A stretch of 48,547 bases of DNA from CAYZAW01 sp964476505. GTDB taxonomy: Bacteria; Bacillota; Clostridia; Christensenellales; CAG-138. The stretch's first letter is position 1; the number at the start of each line of letters is the position of its first letter. A program made the translations under genes and the position numbers. The DNA is taken from contig CAYZAW010000010.1 in assembly GCA_964476505.1 (NCBI GenBank), positions 1 through 48,547 of the forward strand, in the 5' to 3' direction. Positions 14,755 through 22,751 of this stretch are shown piece after piece. The notes beneath the pieces were generated by a model. That model saw only the letters and a program-made list of their open reading frames with translations, ran no database searches and was not told the DNA's origin.

Positions 14755-17700
14755 TTACCGAACACCTCCTGCATGTACGAGTCGGACAAGCCCAGCTCGG
14801 CTTTCAAATCCGCCAATATGCCCTTGGGACGTTCCTTGGCATAGGTTTTTGTGTTTTCAATATGCTTTTGGAAGCTGGCGTAAGAGCCGCGCACCTCGGC
14901 AAACTGGGTTTTGCCCATAAAGGTTTCTCCGTTGAATTTTTCGCGCTCCCGCTCGATCTCCGGCTCCACGATGGCATACAGCTCGTCGATCTTGGCAAGC
15001 ACTTTGTCGGGGGCGTACACCTCGTCCATCAGCTCCGCAAAGCGGCGGCAGAATTCGTCCTTGAATTCGCTGTTTGCTAAAAGCTTATTGAACAGGTCGG
15101 ATAAGGGCTTATCGCTCCTGCGGCGGTAGCCCACGGTGGCGTGCGTGGGCGATTGGTGCCAGCCCCAGCAAAAGTCGTAATACACGAATTTCCACTTATC
15201 GCCGTCCAGCTTATAAAACTGCACGTTCCACGTGTCCGTGTTGGAAACGTATATCTCCGCAATCATGTAGTCGATAAAGGAGCCGATATCCATTTGCTCC
15301 TTTACATACTGGTAGTTGGAGGCGTTTGTAAGGTCGTTCCCGCGGATATACGACATGAACGCCTTCCATTCGTCCACGGTGCCGTAGCTTACGCGCGTTT
15401 CGGACTTCACCAAGTCCATATTGTCCGCCGATACCAGCCCTTCATGCTGGGCAACGAAAAAGCGGTTGCGCTTTTCCTTCAGGAAATACACGCCCCAGTA
15501 CTCGCCGTTCAAGTACAGCACATAGGGCTTGTACGCCTGATACAGGAAGCGAACGGACGTGCCCTCCAAAAGTCCTGTGGAAAGCTCGTCTCTTATTTTG
15601 GAGTAGTTTTGATCCTGCGCGCCGGAGCGAAGCACAAGCGCCTTATACTCCGTATACGGACGGTTATCGAAGAACGCATACTGCATCCTGTCCGGCCCAA
15701 CGTTATCCCGGGCAATGATATTAAAGCCCTTTTGCGCACGACCTCTGCCGTAGGAGCCCGCAATGCGGATCACCACGTTTTGCGAGAAGGCGAGTTGGTT
15801 CGTATCGTCCCCGTACACGGCAAAGTTGGCGTTACGCTCCCACTTGGCCTGCTCTTCCTCGCTGGCCTTGCCCTGATAGTAATTCGCCGTTTCCAAGGCT
15901 TCGCCATAGGTGCCGGAATCGTCGTACTGGTCGCCATAGGCATAGATGCCGGTTTTCCCGTCCCAGAGATTATCCGGGTCGGTCACGATGGTGGCGATGG
16001 GCAGCGCGTGATTCACGCCGTCCGTGGTAAACAGATATGTGCCCGTGGCGGAATAGCCTGTTAAATACCCGCTCCGCACGGAAACCGCGCGCACCACCGT
16101 GTTTTCAGCCACCGTAAACGCGCCGTTGTATACGGGGGACGCCTCCGTTGGCGTGGTGCAGTCCGTGGTGTAGTGGATGGTTTCTCCCTCGGGAACGGAA
16201 AGCTCCACCGTGACCGGTTCGCTGTACACGCCGGGCGCCGTTACAAACTGCGGGGTTTGCGTGCGCCCCGATGCACCCGTGCCGTTTTGCGCGCCGGGCG
16301 TGGGGCTTTCGTAATAATACAGCGTTTCGCCGGTGCGTCCGTAGGATATATCGCCGGTGAGTACCCCCGCCTGTAATTTATCGATGGGCTTGCCCTCGGG
16401 GGAAAATAAAACGATCACCTCGCCAGTGGCGCTGATGACGAAATTTGTTTCAGGATTTTTTTTTTGCTCGCCCCGGCTTATACCGTTGCCCGTTGCCAGC
16501 ACTGTGAGGTATTCTCCAGGCTGTATCGTTGTACCGTCCGGAAATACCCATTTTGCCGGGTTCTTGGGGTTGTTGGAAAGCGCGTAGCCCGTAAGGTCAA
16601 GCGCTTGCCCTCCGCCGTTATACAGCTCGATCCAGTCTGGAAAGCTCCCGTCTGCCTGCTGCATAAGCGTGCCGTTGCTGCTCATTAGTTCAGATATCAC
16701 CAATTCTCCGCTGGGAAATATTCCCGTTTGCGCAAACGCCGCCGCACCCGCATCCGTATTGGGGTAGCCGGGGGTCGGCGTGGCGCACATCACGAATTCG
16801 CCCGTGCCGTCCGGCTGACGCGCCATGGATTGATCCGCTTCCTGCGCGGTATAGGCGTAGCTATCCAGCACCTGCCCTTTTCCGTTAGCCAGCACCACCG
16901 ATTCCGCATAGCTGCGAAGCCCGAACGGCGCGTGCAGCTCGCCTTCTATCAAGCCGTCCTTGCCGGAGCAGTATACCAACAAGTATCCGTTTGCCTCAAT
17001 GCTCGTCCCCTCCGGAAATTGCCATTTTACCGGCTGGTTCTCGTCGTCCGACAGGCCAAAGCCGGAAAGGTCTACGGCGCTTGCCGTGGTGTTGTACAGC
17101 TCTATCCAGTCCGGATAGGAGCCGTCCGCACCGGGGAGTGTTGTAGCGTTGCTTGCCATGAATTCGTTGATATATACGCCCGCATCCGCCGTTTCTTGCT
17201 TGCGGCTGTCCCGATAGGCTTGCGCGCCCTCGGGGGTGTTTTCGTAACCGGGGCTGGGCTCGGTAAGCGTTTCCCACGCACCGTTATCCCCGCGGCCTAA
17301 TGACGCGCCGGTGGGTACGGAAGCAAGCGACATGCTGTCTATCACCTTGCCGCTGGCGGTGGAAAGCAGCAGATCGTCCGTTGCGGAAAGCTTGAACCCC
17401 GTGTGATACGAACCGTCCTCTGCATTGCCGGAGCAGAACACCACCAGATATCCCTTCGCGTCTATCACCGTGCCGTTGGGGAACGCCCACTTGGCAGCGG
17501 TCAGTTTATCGTCGGACAAGCCATAGCCGGAAATGTCCATGGGGGCGTCCGTGCTGTTATGAATTTCGATCCAGTCCGGATAGTTGCCGTTTTCGTCTGC
17601 CACAACGCCCTTGTTGGAGGTCATCACTTCACTGATGTACACGCCCTCGGACACCACGGCGGCGCCTGTGCCGTCATTCATTTGGAATACGAAAAACAAC

Positions 17701-17756
17701 CCTGCGGCGCAGAGGATCAATACCAATATCAATACTATGATGCGGCTTGCTCGCAA
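14745..17756 (-). CDS. Membrane-anchored CotH-kinase protein with three lamin-tail domains
   Basis: This 1003-residue protein begins with a hydrophobic anchor (residues 5-24) and continues outside the membrane. Three lamin-tail domains follow in tandem (about residues 36-145, 190-300 and 345-450), each with the ISEVMTSN/INEFMASN...PDWIELYN pattern. Next comes a chitobiase-like beta domain (PGVYSEPVTVELSVPEGETIHYTTDC). From about 590 a CotH kinase-like domain carries IRIAGSYGRGRAQKGF, LRSGAQDQNYSKIRDEL, YWGVYFLKEKRN and a DFCWGWH-type metal motif. The start is a TTG at 17756 with GGGAG seven bases upstream. CotH homologues phosphorylate spore coat proteins; here the partner VTC and DUF4956 genes suggest a cell-surface role. 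Substrate unknown. Confidence 0.9.
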   Translation of the reverse strand: MRASRIIVLILVLILCAAGLFFVFQMNDGTGAAVVSEGVYISEVMTSNKGVVADENGNYPDWIEIHNSTDAPMDISGYGLSDDKLTAAKWAFPNGTVIDAKGYLVVFCSGNAEDGSYHTGFKLSATDDLLLSTASGKVIDSMSLASVPTGASLGRGDNGAWETLTEPSPGYENTPEGAQAYRDSRKQETADAGVYINEFMASNATTLPGADGSYPDWIELYNTTASAVDLSGFGLSDDENQPVKWQFPEGTSIEANGYLLVYCSGKDGLIEGELHAPFGLRSYAESVVLANGKGQVLDSYAYTAQEADQSMARQPDGTGEFVMCATPTPGYPNTDAGAAAFAQTGIFPSGELVISELMSSNGTLMQQADGSFPDWIELYNGGGQALDLTGYALSNNPKNPAKWVFPDGTTIQPGEYLTVLATGNGISRGEQKKNPETNFVISATGEVIVLFSPEGKPIDKLQAGVLTGDISYGRTGETLYYYESPTPGAQNGTGASGRTQTPQFVTAPGVYSEPVTVELSVPEGETIHYTTDCTTPTEASPVYNGAFTVAENTVVRAVSVRSGYLTGYSATGTYLFTTDGVNHALPIATIVTDPDNLWDGKTGIYAYGDQYDDSGTYGEALETANYYQGKASEEEQAKWERNANFAVYGDDTNQLAFSQNVVIRIAGSYGRGRAQKGFNIIARDNVGPDRMQYAFFDNRPYTEYKALVLRSGAQDQNYSKIRDELSTGLLEGTSVRFLYQAYKPYVLYLNGEYWGVYFLKEKRNRFFVAQHEGLVSADNMDLVKSETRVSYGTVDEWKAFMSYIRGNDLTNASNYQYVKEQMDIGSFIDYMIAEIYVSNTDTWNVQFYKLDGDKWKFVYYDFCWGWHQSPTHATVGYRRRSDKPLSDLFNKLLANSEFKDEFCRRFAELMDEVYAPDKVLAKIDELYAIVEPEIEREREKFNGETFMGKTQFAEVRGSYASFQKHIENTKTYAKERPKGILADLKAELGLSDSYMQEVFGKWL

Positions 17757-17786
17757 AATGAAACTCCCTTCGGCTAAAAAGCTTAA

Positions 17787-17942
17787 CGTTGGGGCTCCGC
17801 CCCAAACCCCGTTTAAGGGATATTATCCCTTAAAAATCCCATTTTCCGCCCATATTATGGGCGGATGGAAGGGTTCCAAGGGGCAATGCCCCTTGGTAGG
17901 GGCATGGGGACAATGTCCCCATAGTCGTTTGAGGCAGAGCCC
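17787..17942. repeat. Run of consecutive small hairpins upstream of the CotH gene
   Basis: Five hairpins follow each other: 17789-17805 (TTGGGGC/GCCCCAA), 17812-17834 (TTTAAGGGA/TCCCTTAAA), 17845-17865 (TCCGCCCAT/ATGGGCGGA, loop ATT), 17876-17896 (CCAAGGGGC/GCCCCTTGG, loop AAT) and 17904-17922 (ATGGGGAC/GTCCCCAT, loop AAT). The block is bracketed by GTTGGGGCTC and its degenerate inverse GAGCCCCAAG at 17932-17942. It occupies nearly all of the 285-base gap and would be in the CotH leader transcript. Confidence 0.8.
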
Positions 17943-17981
17943 CAAGTAAATTCGTAAATTGCAACGTTTAGTGTAACATAA

Positions 17982-18009
17982 AGCGCAGGCCGAAGAAAGG
18001 CGCTGCGCT
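17982..18009 (-). terminator. Terminator-like hairpin after the zinc peptidase gene
   Basis: The stem AGCGCAG/CTGCGCT with an inner GCC/GGC lies about 33 bases past the peptidase stop. The T-run is short. Confidence 0.5.
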
Positions 18010-18041
18010 AAAATTCATACAAAATTCACCGGAGAAGCAAA

Positions 18042-18743
18042 TTATCTGCGACGGGAGCGTCCGGCGATGGAGAGCAGCCGAAGCAGGCTGATAAAGCTTG
18101 CCAGCGCCGCCACCACATAGGTATTACCGGCAGCGCGAAGCACCTTTTTTGCCATGGGCGCTTCTTCCCGGCTGATATACCCGCCCTCCTCCAGCATCAC
18201 AAGCGCACGGTTGGAGGCGTTATACTCCACGGGCAGCGTTACCACCTGAAACAGCAGCATAGCGCCAAACAGCAGGCAGCCCGCGTAGGCCAAGTTGGGA
18301 AAGGAAAACAGCACGCCAGCCAATACGATGTACGGTGCGGCGATAGAGCCAACGTTAGCCACCGGTAGGATGGTGTTCCTGATTTTGATAGGCAGATACC
18401 CGCTTTCGTACTGCATTACGTGGCCTATCTCATGCGCGGCCACCGCAAGCGCGGCAATGGAACGCTCCGAATACACGGCGTTGCTTAGGCCAACGGTGTT
18501 GTTCCGTGGGTCGTAATGATCGGTGAGCCTGCCGGAAACCTCCGTCAACGCCGCCGCACTGCCGCCGTTACGAAGCAGCTGCTCGGCTACCTCGGCGGCA
18601 GTCATGCCGGACTGCGCGGGCATCTGCGAGTATTTCTGGAATGTTTTGTTCACCCGCGCCTGTGCCACGAATGAGAGTATCAATACGCCGATAAGCGCAA
18701 TGAACAGCAGCGACGAACCGCCATAATAACCGTAATAAGGCAT
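18042..18743 (-). CDS. Membrane zinc metallopeptidase (YugP-like)
   Basis: This 233-residue protein has an N-terminal helix (about residues 11-28), the zinc motif AVAAHEIGHVMQYESG near residue 115, and two further hydrophobic hairpins near residues 130-190, matching the neutral zinc metallopeptidase 2 family. Its natural substrate is not known. The ATG at 18743 has AGGAAGGA seven bases upstream; the frame continues upstream through a repeat element, which I exclude. The gene is monocistronic, with a structured repeat region just upstream rather than a clean promoter. Confidence 0.9.
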   Translation of the reverse strand: MPYYGYYGGSSLLFIALIGVLILSFVAQARVNKTFQKYSQMPAQSGMTAAEVAEQLLRNGGSAAALTEVSGRLTDHYDPRNNTVGLSNAVYSERSIAALAVAAHEIGHVMQYESGYLPIKIRNTILPVANVGSIAAPYIVLAGVLFSFPNLAYAGCLLFGAMLLFQVVTLPVEYNASNRALVMLEEGGYISREEAPMAKKVLRAAGNTYVVAALASFISLLRLLSIAGRSRRR

Positions 18744-18768
18744 GGTAAATCCTTCCTTCCTGTGTTTT

Positions 18769-18822
18769 GCCTCCGGCAGGTCAAACCTTTTTATAAAAAG
18801 GTTTGACAATCCAAAAACTTTA
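18769..18822 (+). repeat. GCCTCCGGCGG-hairpin element, copy 1
   Basis: GCCTCCGGCAGG is followed by a 13-bp perfect stem (GTCAAACCTTTTT with AAAAAGGTTTGAC) and then AATCCAAAAACTTTA. Copies 2-4 lie at 30697-30747, 35574-35627 and 41529-41585. Unlike them, this copy does not follow a stop codon; it lies in the leader of the minus-strand peptidase gene. Confidence 0.8.
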
Positions 18823-18850
18823 GAATGTCATATAGACCATCGGGTATTCA

Positions 18851-18911
18851 TACAATCCGGCTCCGGCGACATGCGCGCCGGAATGGATGTAAACCAACGG
18901 TTTTCTTTCTC
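18851..18911 (+). repeat. CGACATGYGCG-loop element, copy at the lipoprotein 3' side
   Basis: The 7-bp stem TCCGGCG/CGCCGGA (18862-18868 with 18876-18882) closes the loop ACATGCG. It is followed by GGATGTAAACC and a small AAACC/GGTTT hairpin. Read from the lipoprotein gene it is downstream and inverted, as in the other four copies. Confidence 0.75.
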
Positions 18912-18976
18912 TGCGATTTACAACGACCGTGAGCGAAGCGAACAGTTGCAAATTGAAAAACCCGCCGCAGCGCTTT

Positions 18977-19003
18977 CGCAAAAATAGCTATGCTATTTTT
19001 GCG
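18977..19003. terminator. Perfect hairpin just after the lipoprotein stop
   Basis: The 12-bp stem CGCAAAAATAGC/GCTATTTTTGCG with a TAT loop lies four bases past the stop codon. The hairpins after rubrerythrin (4991-5014) and DegV (44094-44116) share the CGYAAAA...TTTTGCG ends but differ in the middle. The U-rich arm could support termination. Confidence 0.6.
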
Positions 19004-19007
19004 ATGG

Positions 19008-19829
19008 TTATAATCCGAATGCCGAGAATTTGATAGTTGTCGCGTTTTCTGCCAAGTCCGGGATGGGCAGCGCGCGCAAATGGGAAACGAAGGCCTTGCT
19101 GTCCCCCGCCTTTAGGGTAACCGCGCGGGTAAAATGCCATGCGCCCAAAAAGGTGCCGTTGGCATCATAAAACCCGGCATAGATCACGTTTAGCTCGCAT
19201 AAATCGCTGCCGCCGTTTTTCAGCTTGCCGGAAAGAGTGGCAAACCCGGGGTAATTCTGAATGAGCCGCGCCTCCGCCACGTACAGCGGCACACGGTCTA
19301 CGCTTGCGGGCACAGCGGTAAGGGTAGCCTCGGCGGTAACAGCCGTCCCTGCGGTTATGCCGTCTGCGGGCAGCCATAAGGTGCAGTAGCCCACGTCTCC
19401 GGGAGCGATCACGTCATTTTCGGCAGCGATGGGTGTAAACCCCTCGCTCACGGTATTGCCGCCGCAGGTAACGCTAAATGCCGCCTCGGAAAGCACCAGA
19501 GGCGTATCCCCGATGTTTTGATACTCGCAGGCGGCGTACAGGGTACCGTCAAACGCATAGGTGGCAACAGCCGTGACCTCCGCCACCGCACCGGACTGCC
19601 GCACGGGCTGCAACGCCCCCGGTTCTTCGGCTTGGGGCGCTTCGCTCACGGCAGGCTCAACGGAGGCCGCAGGCGTGCCTTCCGCGGCGGGCTCGGCAGC
19701 GTCGCCTGTCATGTCCATAGCGCCCAAGTCCATTTGGTTGGCGGGCGTTTCTTTGCCGCATGCGCAACAAACCGCCATCAGCAGTACCAACATCCATATG
19801 CATAGGATGGTGCGTTTACACCTTCTCAT
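19008..19829 (-). CDS. Probable lipoprotein of unknown function
   Basis: This 273-residue protein starts at the ATG at 19829, eight bases after GGAG. Its N-terminus (MRRCKRTILCIWMLVLLMAV, then CCACGKE) looks like a lipoprotein signal, with Cys24 the likely lipidated residue, though the lipobox is atypical. A linker rich in Ala, Glu and Pro (residues 30-80) leads to two beta-rich segments with patterns like YAACEYQNIGDTPLVLSEAAFSV, resembling FxLYD or Ig-like extracytoplasmic domains. It probably sits on the outer face of the membrane. A longer frame upstream crosses the divergent yqeB promoter and is rejected. No specific function is recognisable. Confidence 0.7.
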   Translation of the reverse strand: MRRCKRTILCIWMLVLLMAVCCACGKETPANQMDLGAMDMTGDAAEPAAEGTPAASVEPAVSEAPQAEEPGALQPVRQSGAVAEVTAVATYAFDGTLYAACEYQNIGDTPLVLSEAAFSVTCGGNTVSEGFTPIAAENDVIAPGDVGYCTLWLPADGITAGTAVTAEATLTAVPASVDRVPLYVAEARLIQNYPGFATLSGKLKNGGSDLCELNVIYAGFYDANGTFLGAWHFTRAVTLKAGDSKAFVSHLRALPIPDLAENATTIKFSAFGL

Positions 19830-19901
19830 CGTTTTTCTCCCACGGCGCAGGGCTTCTCGCGCCTTTCTTGCTGTTATTGCAGTATGCCCGCCGGGCACGC
19901 C

Positions 19902-19917
19902 CGCTAACACTTTAGCG
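19902..19917. promoter_or_regulatory. Small palindrome abutting the yqeB -35 box
   Basis: CGCTAA-CACT-TTAGCG ends two bases before the TTGACA of the yqeB promoter and lies in the divergent region with the lipoprotein gene. It could be an operator for a regulator, or just a short hairpin. Confidence 0.35.
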
Positions 19918-19919
19918 TT

Positions 19920-19948
19920 TTGACAGGTGCGGGCAGGCATGGTATATT
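19920..19948 (+). promoter_or_regulatory. Sigma-A type promoter for yqeB
   Basis: TTGACA (19920-19925) and TATATT (19943-19948) are exactly 17 bases apart. The leader of about 97 bases has a GGAACGG/CCGTTCC pairing (near 19956 and 20000). Confidence 0.75.
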
Positions 19949-20051
19949 CGGGGTGGAACGGCGGCGTACTGTTTGCTACGCGCTCCCCGCGCCCGTTCCG
20001 GTTACCGTTATAGTAGCAAAATCGGGGGGCGCTGTAAAGGAGTACAGCCTG

Positions 20052-20843
20052 ATGCGCGTGCTGATCAAGGGTGCGGGAGATATTGCCAGCGGCGTTGCCC
20101 TGCGCCTGTTCCACTGCGGATTTTCCGTATTGATGACCGACCTTGTACACCCTACCGCCATCCGCAGAAGCGTAGCCTTTTGCAACGCGGCACTGCCGGA
20201 CGCCAATGGAATCATGACGGTGGAGGACGTAACGGCGCAGGTGGCACACACCCCGGCGGAGGGGGAATCGATTTTAGCGGCGGGCCGTATCCCGTTGTTT
20301 TTGTCCGAAGCCGGCAGTACGCCCGAAATCCCGCGCGACATTCTTGTTGACGGCATATTGGCAAAGCGCAACACCGGCACCGCCATCACCGACGCAGCTA
20401 TCGTGATCGCCTTAGGCCCGGGCTTTACGGCGGGCGTGGATTGCCACGCAGTGATCGAAACGCTTCGGGGTCACACGCTGGGGCGAGTGATTTTAAACGG
20501 CTCCACGCTTCCCAACACGGGCGTACCGGGAGAGATCGGCGGAGAGACCGCCCGCCGTGTGCTTCGCGCACCGGCTGACGGCGTGTTTTACGGCGTGCGG
20601 CACATCGGCGAACAGGTGAATGCCGCAGATGTGATCGGCACGGTAGGTTCGGTTCCCATGCGCACGGTGTTAACTGGCGTGCTACGGGGGATATTGCCGG
20701 ACGGCACGCCCGTATTGCAGGGCATGAAATCCGGCGACGTTGACCCGCGCTGCACCGTGGAGCACTGCTACACGGTATCGGACAAGGCGCTTTCCGTAGC
20801 AGGCGGCGTGCTGGAGGCCATATTGCGCCTAAGCCGCCGGTAG
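20052..20843 (+). CDS. yqeB: Selenium-dependent molybdenum hydroxylase accessory protein YqeB
   Basis: This 263-residue protein matches the EF2563/YqeB family, an accessory factor found with selenium-dependent molybdenum hydroxylases; its exact step is not settled. It opens with a Rossmann-like IKGAGDIASGVALRL, followed by VHPTAIRRSVAF, and has the conserved IALGPGFTAGVDCHAVIETLRGH near residue 121 and a GVPGEIGGETARRVLRAP block. The ATG at 20052 is nine bases after AAGGAG. No hydroxylase, xdhC, yqeC or mocA gene is nearby, so any partners lie outside the window. Confidence 0.85.
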   Translation: MRVLIKGAGDIASGVALRLFHCGFSVLMTDLVHPTAIRRSVAFCNAALPDANGIMTVEDVTAQVAHTPAEGESILAAGRIPLFLSEAGSTPEIPRDILVDGILAKRNTGTAITDAAIVIALGPGFTAGVDCHAVIETLRGHTLGRVILNGSTLPNTGVPGEIGGETARRVLRAPADGVFYGVRHIGEQVNAADVIGTVGSVPMRTVLTGVLRGILPDGTPVLQGMKSGDVDPRCTVEHCYTVSDKALSVAGGVLEAILRLSRR

Positions 20844-20905
20844 ATCGGTACACGGTATATCGCCCGCACTTTTACATGTATTTGCTTTGGTAATCCCGGC
20901 AGCAG

Positions 20906-20928
20906 CGCCCGTTTATTGCGGGCGTTTT
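20906..20928 (+). terminator. Terminator after yqeB
   Basis: The 6-bp GC stem CGCCCG/CGGGCG followed by TTTT lies about 60 bases after the yqeB stop. Confidence 0.65.
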
Positions 20929-20930
20929 GT

Positions 20931-20959
20931 TTGCGCTATCTCTTTTGCGGTGATATGAT
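20931..20959 (+). promoter_or_regulatory. Promoter of the secreted metalloprotease gene
   Basis: TTGCGC (20931-20936) and TATGAT (20954-20959) are 17 bases apart, about 50 bases upstream of the start codon. Confidence 0.5.
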
Positions 20960-21007
20960 ATACAAACGATATGCATTTCGCGTTTTTCGCAATACAGGAG
21001 GTCTAGC

Positions 21008-22360
21008 ATGCAACACCGTATTTCCCGTTTTGTTCTTGCTCTGTTAATCATTTCTCTTTGTCTGCTTTTTGCACTGCCCGCCTTGGCGCAGGCAGAGCCG
21101 CCCGCAGCCGAGGCTGTGCCCGCACCGGGTTACACCATAGCGCTGGAAGCGGAAAAGCTGACCCTGTACACGGGGGATACGCATGCGTTAACGCCGCCTG
21201 TTATCACATTTCTGCCAGACGCACCTCAAACCAGCCCTGCCGTTACCTACGCCTCCTCCAACCCGGCGGTAGCCGACGTGGACGCTTCGGGCATGATCAC
21301 CGCGCTTACAAAGGGCAGCGCAACGATCACCGCACAAACGCCGGACGGCGTGCAGGACACGCTGAAGCTTACCGTAAAGAAAAGCACCAAGCTTACCTCC
21401 ATCACCGCAAAAACAACGGCATACTATGCCGTATTTAACAGCGCCACCAGCGAGGTCATGTACTGGAACGGCAAAAAATACGTGTCCGGCGCACCGGCTT
21501 TAAAGCCCGTTCTCGCACCTAAGAAAACCACGCAGAAGGCACTTGTTTACGCTTCCTCCGACCCGTCTCTTGTTGCCGTTGACGAAAAAGGCACGCTCAC
21601 CATCCTCGGCGCGCCGGCAGACGGCAGCCCCAAAAAGGTGGATGTGACCGTTACCTCCGCCAATAACCCGGAAATCTCCCTAACAGTAACCATCACCGTA
21701 ACGCAGGCCTCCGCCGCATACAAAACACCCTACTGCATAGAGGGCGTATGGTACGAAAAGGCGCAAGCGCCCAAGCAGTTCCGCGTGGGCGAAAAGACCG
21801 TAACGGTAACCTATCACACCACCGTGCAGGGGCATAACATCTATTTAGACGGCGAACCCAGCCGGCATACCGTTCAGCTTTATACACAGGAGCTGCAAGC
21901 CGCCAATGCCAAGCTGCTGAACAACAAGTATATTGATTACATCATCATCACGGATCAGAAGATCACTTCCTTCTTCCCGGAGTTTCAGGACGGAGAAGAC
22001 AGCATCGTGATAGGCGTTGCCAGCAACAGCAATGACAGCAGCGGTATCATATTAGACGGCGCACATTACGATATGGGTACCATGATTCATGAGCTGGCGC
22101 ATATGTGGGACTTCCGCGTAGCCGGAACCATATCCGACAGCCGGGAGATGGCCACGTTATACTACGAGGAAAGGATGAAGCTTAGCGTGCCCTTGAGCTG
22201 GCTGACCGATCCCGCCGAGTTTTTAGCCTACTCCATGGAGGATTACTTTTTAAGAAGCGATTACTTCCGCGCCGCCGCGCCAAAGACCACCGCCTATTAT
22301 GACCGGCTGTTCGGCGTGACAACCGCAGAAAACGAAGCTGCCGAGGAGATGGCGGCGTAA
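21008..22360 (+). CDS. Secreted lethal-factor-like zinc protease with bacterial Ig-like domain
   Basis: This 450-residue protein has a clear signal peptide (residues 1-28, cut after ALA). A BIG2-type Ig domain (about 35-125, with YASSNPAVADVDASGMITALTKGSATITA) and a second similar segment (about 135-235, YASSDPSLVAVDEKGTLTILG) follow. The C-terminal domain (about 260-440) has the zinc site HELAH (His361, Glu362, His365) and a third ligand candidate Glu404 in AEFLAYSMEDYF, 39 residues later. That spacing and motif fit the anthrax lethal factor / Pro-Pro endopeptidase fold. It is probably an extracellular or wall-bound peptidase. Substrate unknown; the family call is inference from the motif. 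Confidence 0.75.
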   Translation: MQHRISRFVLALLIISLCLLFALPALAQAEPPAAEAVPAPGYTIALEAEKLTLYTGDTHALTPPVITFLPDAPQTSPAVTYASSNPAVADVDASGMITALTKGSATITAQTPDGVQDTLKLTVKKSTKLTSITAKTTAYYAVFNSATSEVMYWNGKKYVSGAPALKPVLAPKKTTQKALVYASSDPSLVAVDEKGTLTILGAPADGSPKKVDVTVTSANNPEISLTVTITVTQASAAYKTPYCIEGVWYEKAQAPKQFRVGEKTVTVTYHTTVQGHNIYLDGEPSRHTVQLYTQELQAANAKLLNNKYIDYIIITDQKITSFFPEFQDGEDSIVIGVASNSNDSSGIILDGAHYDMGTMIHELAHMWDFRVAGTISDSREMATLYYEERMKLSVPLSWLTDPAEFLAYSMEDYFLRSDYFRAAAPKTTAYYDRLFGVTTAENEAAEEMAA

Positions 22361-22375
22361 GTATAGGAGGGTTTA

Positions 22376-22738
22376 ATGGGCTCTTTACACATCAAAATGC
22401 AGAAAAGCTGCATTTCGGATCTGTCCGAAACGCTGGAGGTCTTACAAGATAAGCTTTGCAACATGGGAAATTCTGCGGAATTCACCGCCGAGGCCCATCG
22501 CGACAGCAAAGACACGCAAATTGCCATGCTCACCTTTGAAAAATACTACATGAGAAACGGCAGCTATGCCGCACTGACCGTGCTGCTTACGCAATCCGGC
22601 AGCGTGCAAACCGCGGATATCATTGGGTTTGGAGGAGGAGGCGGGATGTTGAATCTCAGCTTTGGCGCAAACAAGGCCTTTGCAAACGAAGCAAAGGAAA
22701 TCCTGCTGGACAACGGTTTTTCCGTGGAAGAAGCATAA
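22376..22738 (+). CDS. Small conserved protein, DUF6054-like
   Basis: This 120-residue soluble protein has an alternating polar/apolar pattern (HIKMQKSCISDLSETLEVLQDKL...), a beta-rich centre with TQIAMLTFEKYYMRNGSYAALTVLL, and a glycine patch GFGGGGGMLN near residue 86 followed by a C-terminal helix. It resembles DUF6054 proteins as I remember them, which I hold loosely. It has an AGGAGG site and lies 15 bases after the protease stop, so the two are probably co-transcribed, ending at the terminator at 22752-22788. No function can be assigned. Confidence 0.6.
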   Translation: MGSLHIKMQKSCISDLSETLEVLQDKLCNMGNSAEFTAEAHRDSKDTQIAMLTFEKYYMRNGSYAALTVLLTQSGSVQTADIIGFGGGGGMLNLSFGANKAFANEAKEILLDNGFSVEEA

Positions 22739-22751
22739 CCGTTCATACGCG

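Noticed and set aside
18744..18809. N-terminal extension of the zinc peptidase (255 residues)
   Set aside because: The extension is translated from the palindromic repeat element and lacks a ribosome binding site, while the ATG at 18743 has one.
19830..20249. N-terminal extension of the lipoprotein gene (413-residue frame)
   Set aside because: It would run across the divergent yqeB promoter and 200 bases of yqeB, and would bury the lipoprotein signal peptide internally.
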